Part shown: piece by piece, positions 63,003 through 64,000 of the stretch | Position numbering within the stretch: the stretch's first letter is position 1 | Layout of the letters: each line of letters opens with the position of its first letter | Source of the DNA: Singulisphaera acidiphila DSM 18658 | Lineage (GTDB): Bacteria; Planctomycetota; Planctomycetia; Isosphaerales; Isosphaeraceae | DNA: 64,000 nucleotides | Direction of reading: 5' to 3' | Assembly (NCBI RefSeq): GCF_000242455.2 | Contig: NC_019892.1 | Location: 2,356,001-2,420,000, forward strand | Position numbers and translations under genes: made by a program | Notes under the pieces: model-generated | What the model was told of the DNA's origin: nothing | What the model saw: the letters and a program-made list of their open reading frames with translations, nothing else | Database searches by the model: none

Positions 63003-64000
63003 ATGGCTTCGCTCCAGCAGAAGGGCAACGGCTGGTACTGCCAGTTCATCTATCACGGCAAGCGGCACACCTTCGCCGTGGGCCGCGTCTCCGAGGCTGA
63101 GGCTAAGGCCAAATCGGCTCAAGTCGACTACCTGCTGCTGCGCCTCAAGCAACGGCTGATCGAGCTCCCACCCGGCGTCGGCATTGCAGAATTTGTGCAG
63201 AACGACGGCAGGTCTCTGGCCATCACCAGTGCCGTCGAAGGCGAGACGAAGGTGCTCACCCTCGTTGCCTTCCGCGACCGCTATCTCGACACGCACCGGC
63301 CCTCCCTCGAGCCCCGCACCGTCGAAGGGATCGAGCTCCACTTCAAGCACCTGGTCGCCTCCCTCGGCGAACGATTCCCGATCCGCGAGCTGAAACTGGC
63401 CAACTTGCAGGGGTACATCGACGCCCGGGCCAAGGCCAAGGGCCTGAGCGGCCGTCGCCTCTCCCCGGCCACGATCAGGAAGGAGATCATCTCGCTCCGC
63501 ACTGCGTGGAACTGGGGGGCAAAGATGGGGCTGGTCGCGGGTCGCTTCCCCAACGATGGGCTGCGATTCGGCAAGGTCGATGAGAAGCCGCCGTTCATGA
63601 CCCGCGAGGAGATCGAGCGGCGTATCGTCGGGGCAACGGACTACCAGAAGAAGGAACTCTGGGACGCCCTCTTCCTCACCCTGCCTGAGGTGACAGAACT
63701 GCTGGGCCATGTACGCGAGGCGGCGACGCTGCCCTGGGTTTATCCCATGGTCTGCTTTGCCGCCCATACGGGTGCGAGACGAAGCGAGCTGCTCCGCGTC
63801 GCGATCGCGGACATCGATTTCGAAGGCAAGGCAATTCTCATCAACGAAAAGAAACGGACGAGGGGAAAGCGAACTACGCGGCGGGTCCCTATGTCGGCAT
63901 TCATGGCCAATGTGCTCAAGGAATGGCTGGCCGTCCACCCCGGCGGCCCCTTCCTTTTCTGCAACGGGATCGTCGTGGAGCGAAGCAAGAAGCGAAGCCG
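63003..64000 (+). CDS. site-specific tyrosine integrase (cut by window end)
   Basis: The frame from the ATG at 63003 is open to the window edge (about 332 residues visible). An N-terminal MASLQQKGNGWYCQFIYHGK is a typical arm-binding start, residues 80-180 form a core-binding SAM-like domain (TVEGIELHFKHLVASLGERF), and the catalytic domain has the first Arg in AAHTGARRSELLRVAIADIDF near residue 259. The rest of the catalytic residues (His, Arg, Tyr) lie beyond the edge. It begins 105 bp after tRNA-Leu, the usual place for an island integrase that inserts into the tRNA 3' end. Confidence 0.88.
   Translation, partial: MASLQQKGNGWYCQFIYHGKRHTFAVGRVSEAEAKAKSAQVDYLLLRLKQRLIELPPGVGIAEFVQNDGRSLAITSAVEGETKVLTLVAFRDRYLDTHRPSLEPRTVEGIELHFKHLVASLGERFPIRELKLANLQGYIDARAKAKGLSGRRLSPATIRKEIISLRTAWNWGAKMGLVAGRFPNDGLRFGKVDEKPPFMTREEIERRIVGATDYQKKELWDALFLTLPEVTELLGHVREAATLPWVYPMVCFAAHTGARRSELLRVAIADIDFEGKAILINEKKRTRGKRTTRRVPMSAFMANVLKEWLAVHPGGPFLFCNGIVVERSKKRS

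Noticed and set aside
62907..63938. Minus-strand open frame of 343 codons opposite the integrase
   Set aside because: The plus-strand reading is a recognisable integrase; the minus frame is a composition shadow.

Overview
The window looks like a chromosomal segment of a GC-rich planctomycete, most likely from the Isosphaeraceae (Singulisphaera/Isosphaera-like). This rests on gene content, not a search. The clues are a DUF1559 pseudopilin-like protein, a DUF1080 (3-keto-disaccharide hydrolase) protein, a PEP-CTERM protein, a DUF2617 protein, planctomycete-style secreted repeat proteins, an ECF sigma/anti-sigma pair, Gfo/Idh/MocA oxidoreductases and a Tad-type secretion operon. Most genes are ordinary chromosomal ones, and codon use looks even across them.

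Layout. 1-10 kb: LOG-family nucleotide phosphoribohydrolase, a secreted DUF1080 protein, a site-2 protease, a DUF1559 protein, an M24-fold protein without metal ligands, a secreted esterase, a single-domain response regulator and an ATC-hydrolase-like protein. 10-14.5 kb: a MotA/ExbB-like channel protein and a membrane protein with an Ig-like domain, separated by about 2.3 kb of decayed sequence that includes a fragment of a short transposable element. 14.5-20 kb: the first full copy of that element, two paralogous secreted proteins, a TPR protein, an ADP-ribosylglycohydrolase and DUF2617. 20.4-29.4 kb: seven co-directional genes (methyltransferase, flippase, GT-C glycosyltransferase, CDP-alcohol phosphotransferase-like protein, dehydrogenase, sugar isomerase, ABC permease) that look like a surface glycan or glycolipid cassette. 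29.4-31 kb: tandem 294-bp REP-like repeats, one carrying a 93-bp hairpin insertion, then an orphan 52-residue ribbon-helix-helix-like gene.

31-40.4 kb: metG with a clear terminator, a PEP-CTERM protein, a succinate-semialdehyde-type dehydrogenase converging on ispG at a strong bidirectional terminator, then a methyltransferase, an HD-domain protein, a HAD phosphatase and a membrane-anchored Cys-phosphatase. 40.4-42 kb: a second copy of the short element interrupted by a complete 1,408-bp IS481-like insertion sequence whose transposase is split by a frameshift. 42-49 kb: an oxidoreductase, a lipoprotein, a secreted protein, a large FG-GAP protein, and an overlapping pair of a squalene-cyclase-like protein and a Tat-exported DUF362 protein. 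50-56.6 kb: a Tad operon core (prepilin peptidase, CpaB, CpaE, CpaF, TadB, TadC and a small membrane protein) without secretin or pilin. 57-61 kb: a SnoaL-like protein and a minus-strand series of ECF sigma factor, Cys-rich membrane anti-sigma-like protein, secreted rhodanese and a CxxCH protein, possibly an envelope redox-response locus. 61-64 kb: an MFS transporter, tRNA-Leu(CAA) and a tyrosine integrase that runs off the window end, probably the edge of an integrated island.

The best candidates for something undescribed are the 20.4-27.6 kb surface cassette with its unusual phosphotransferase active site, the 57.4-60.6 kb sigma/anti-sigma/rhodanese/CxxCH series, and the well-dated nested mobile elements. 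All functions come from reading motifs by eye; no similarity search was run.
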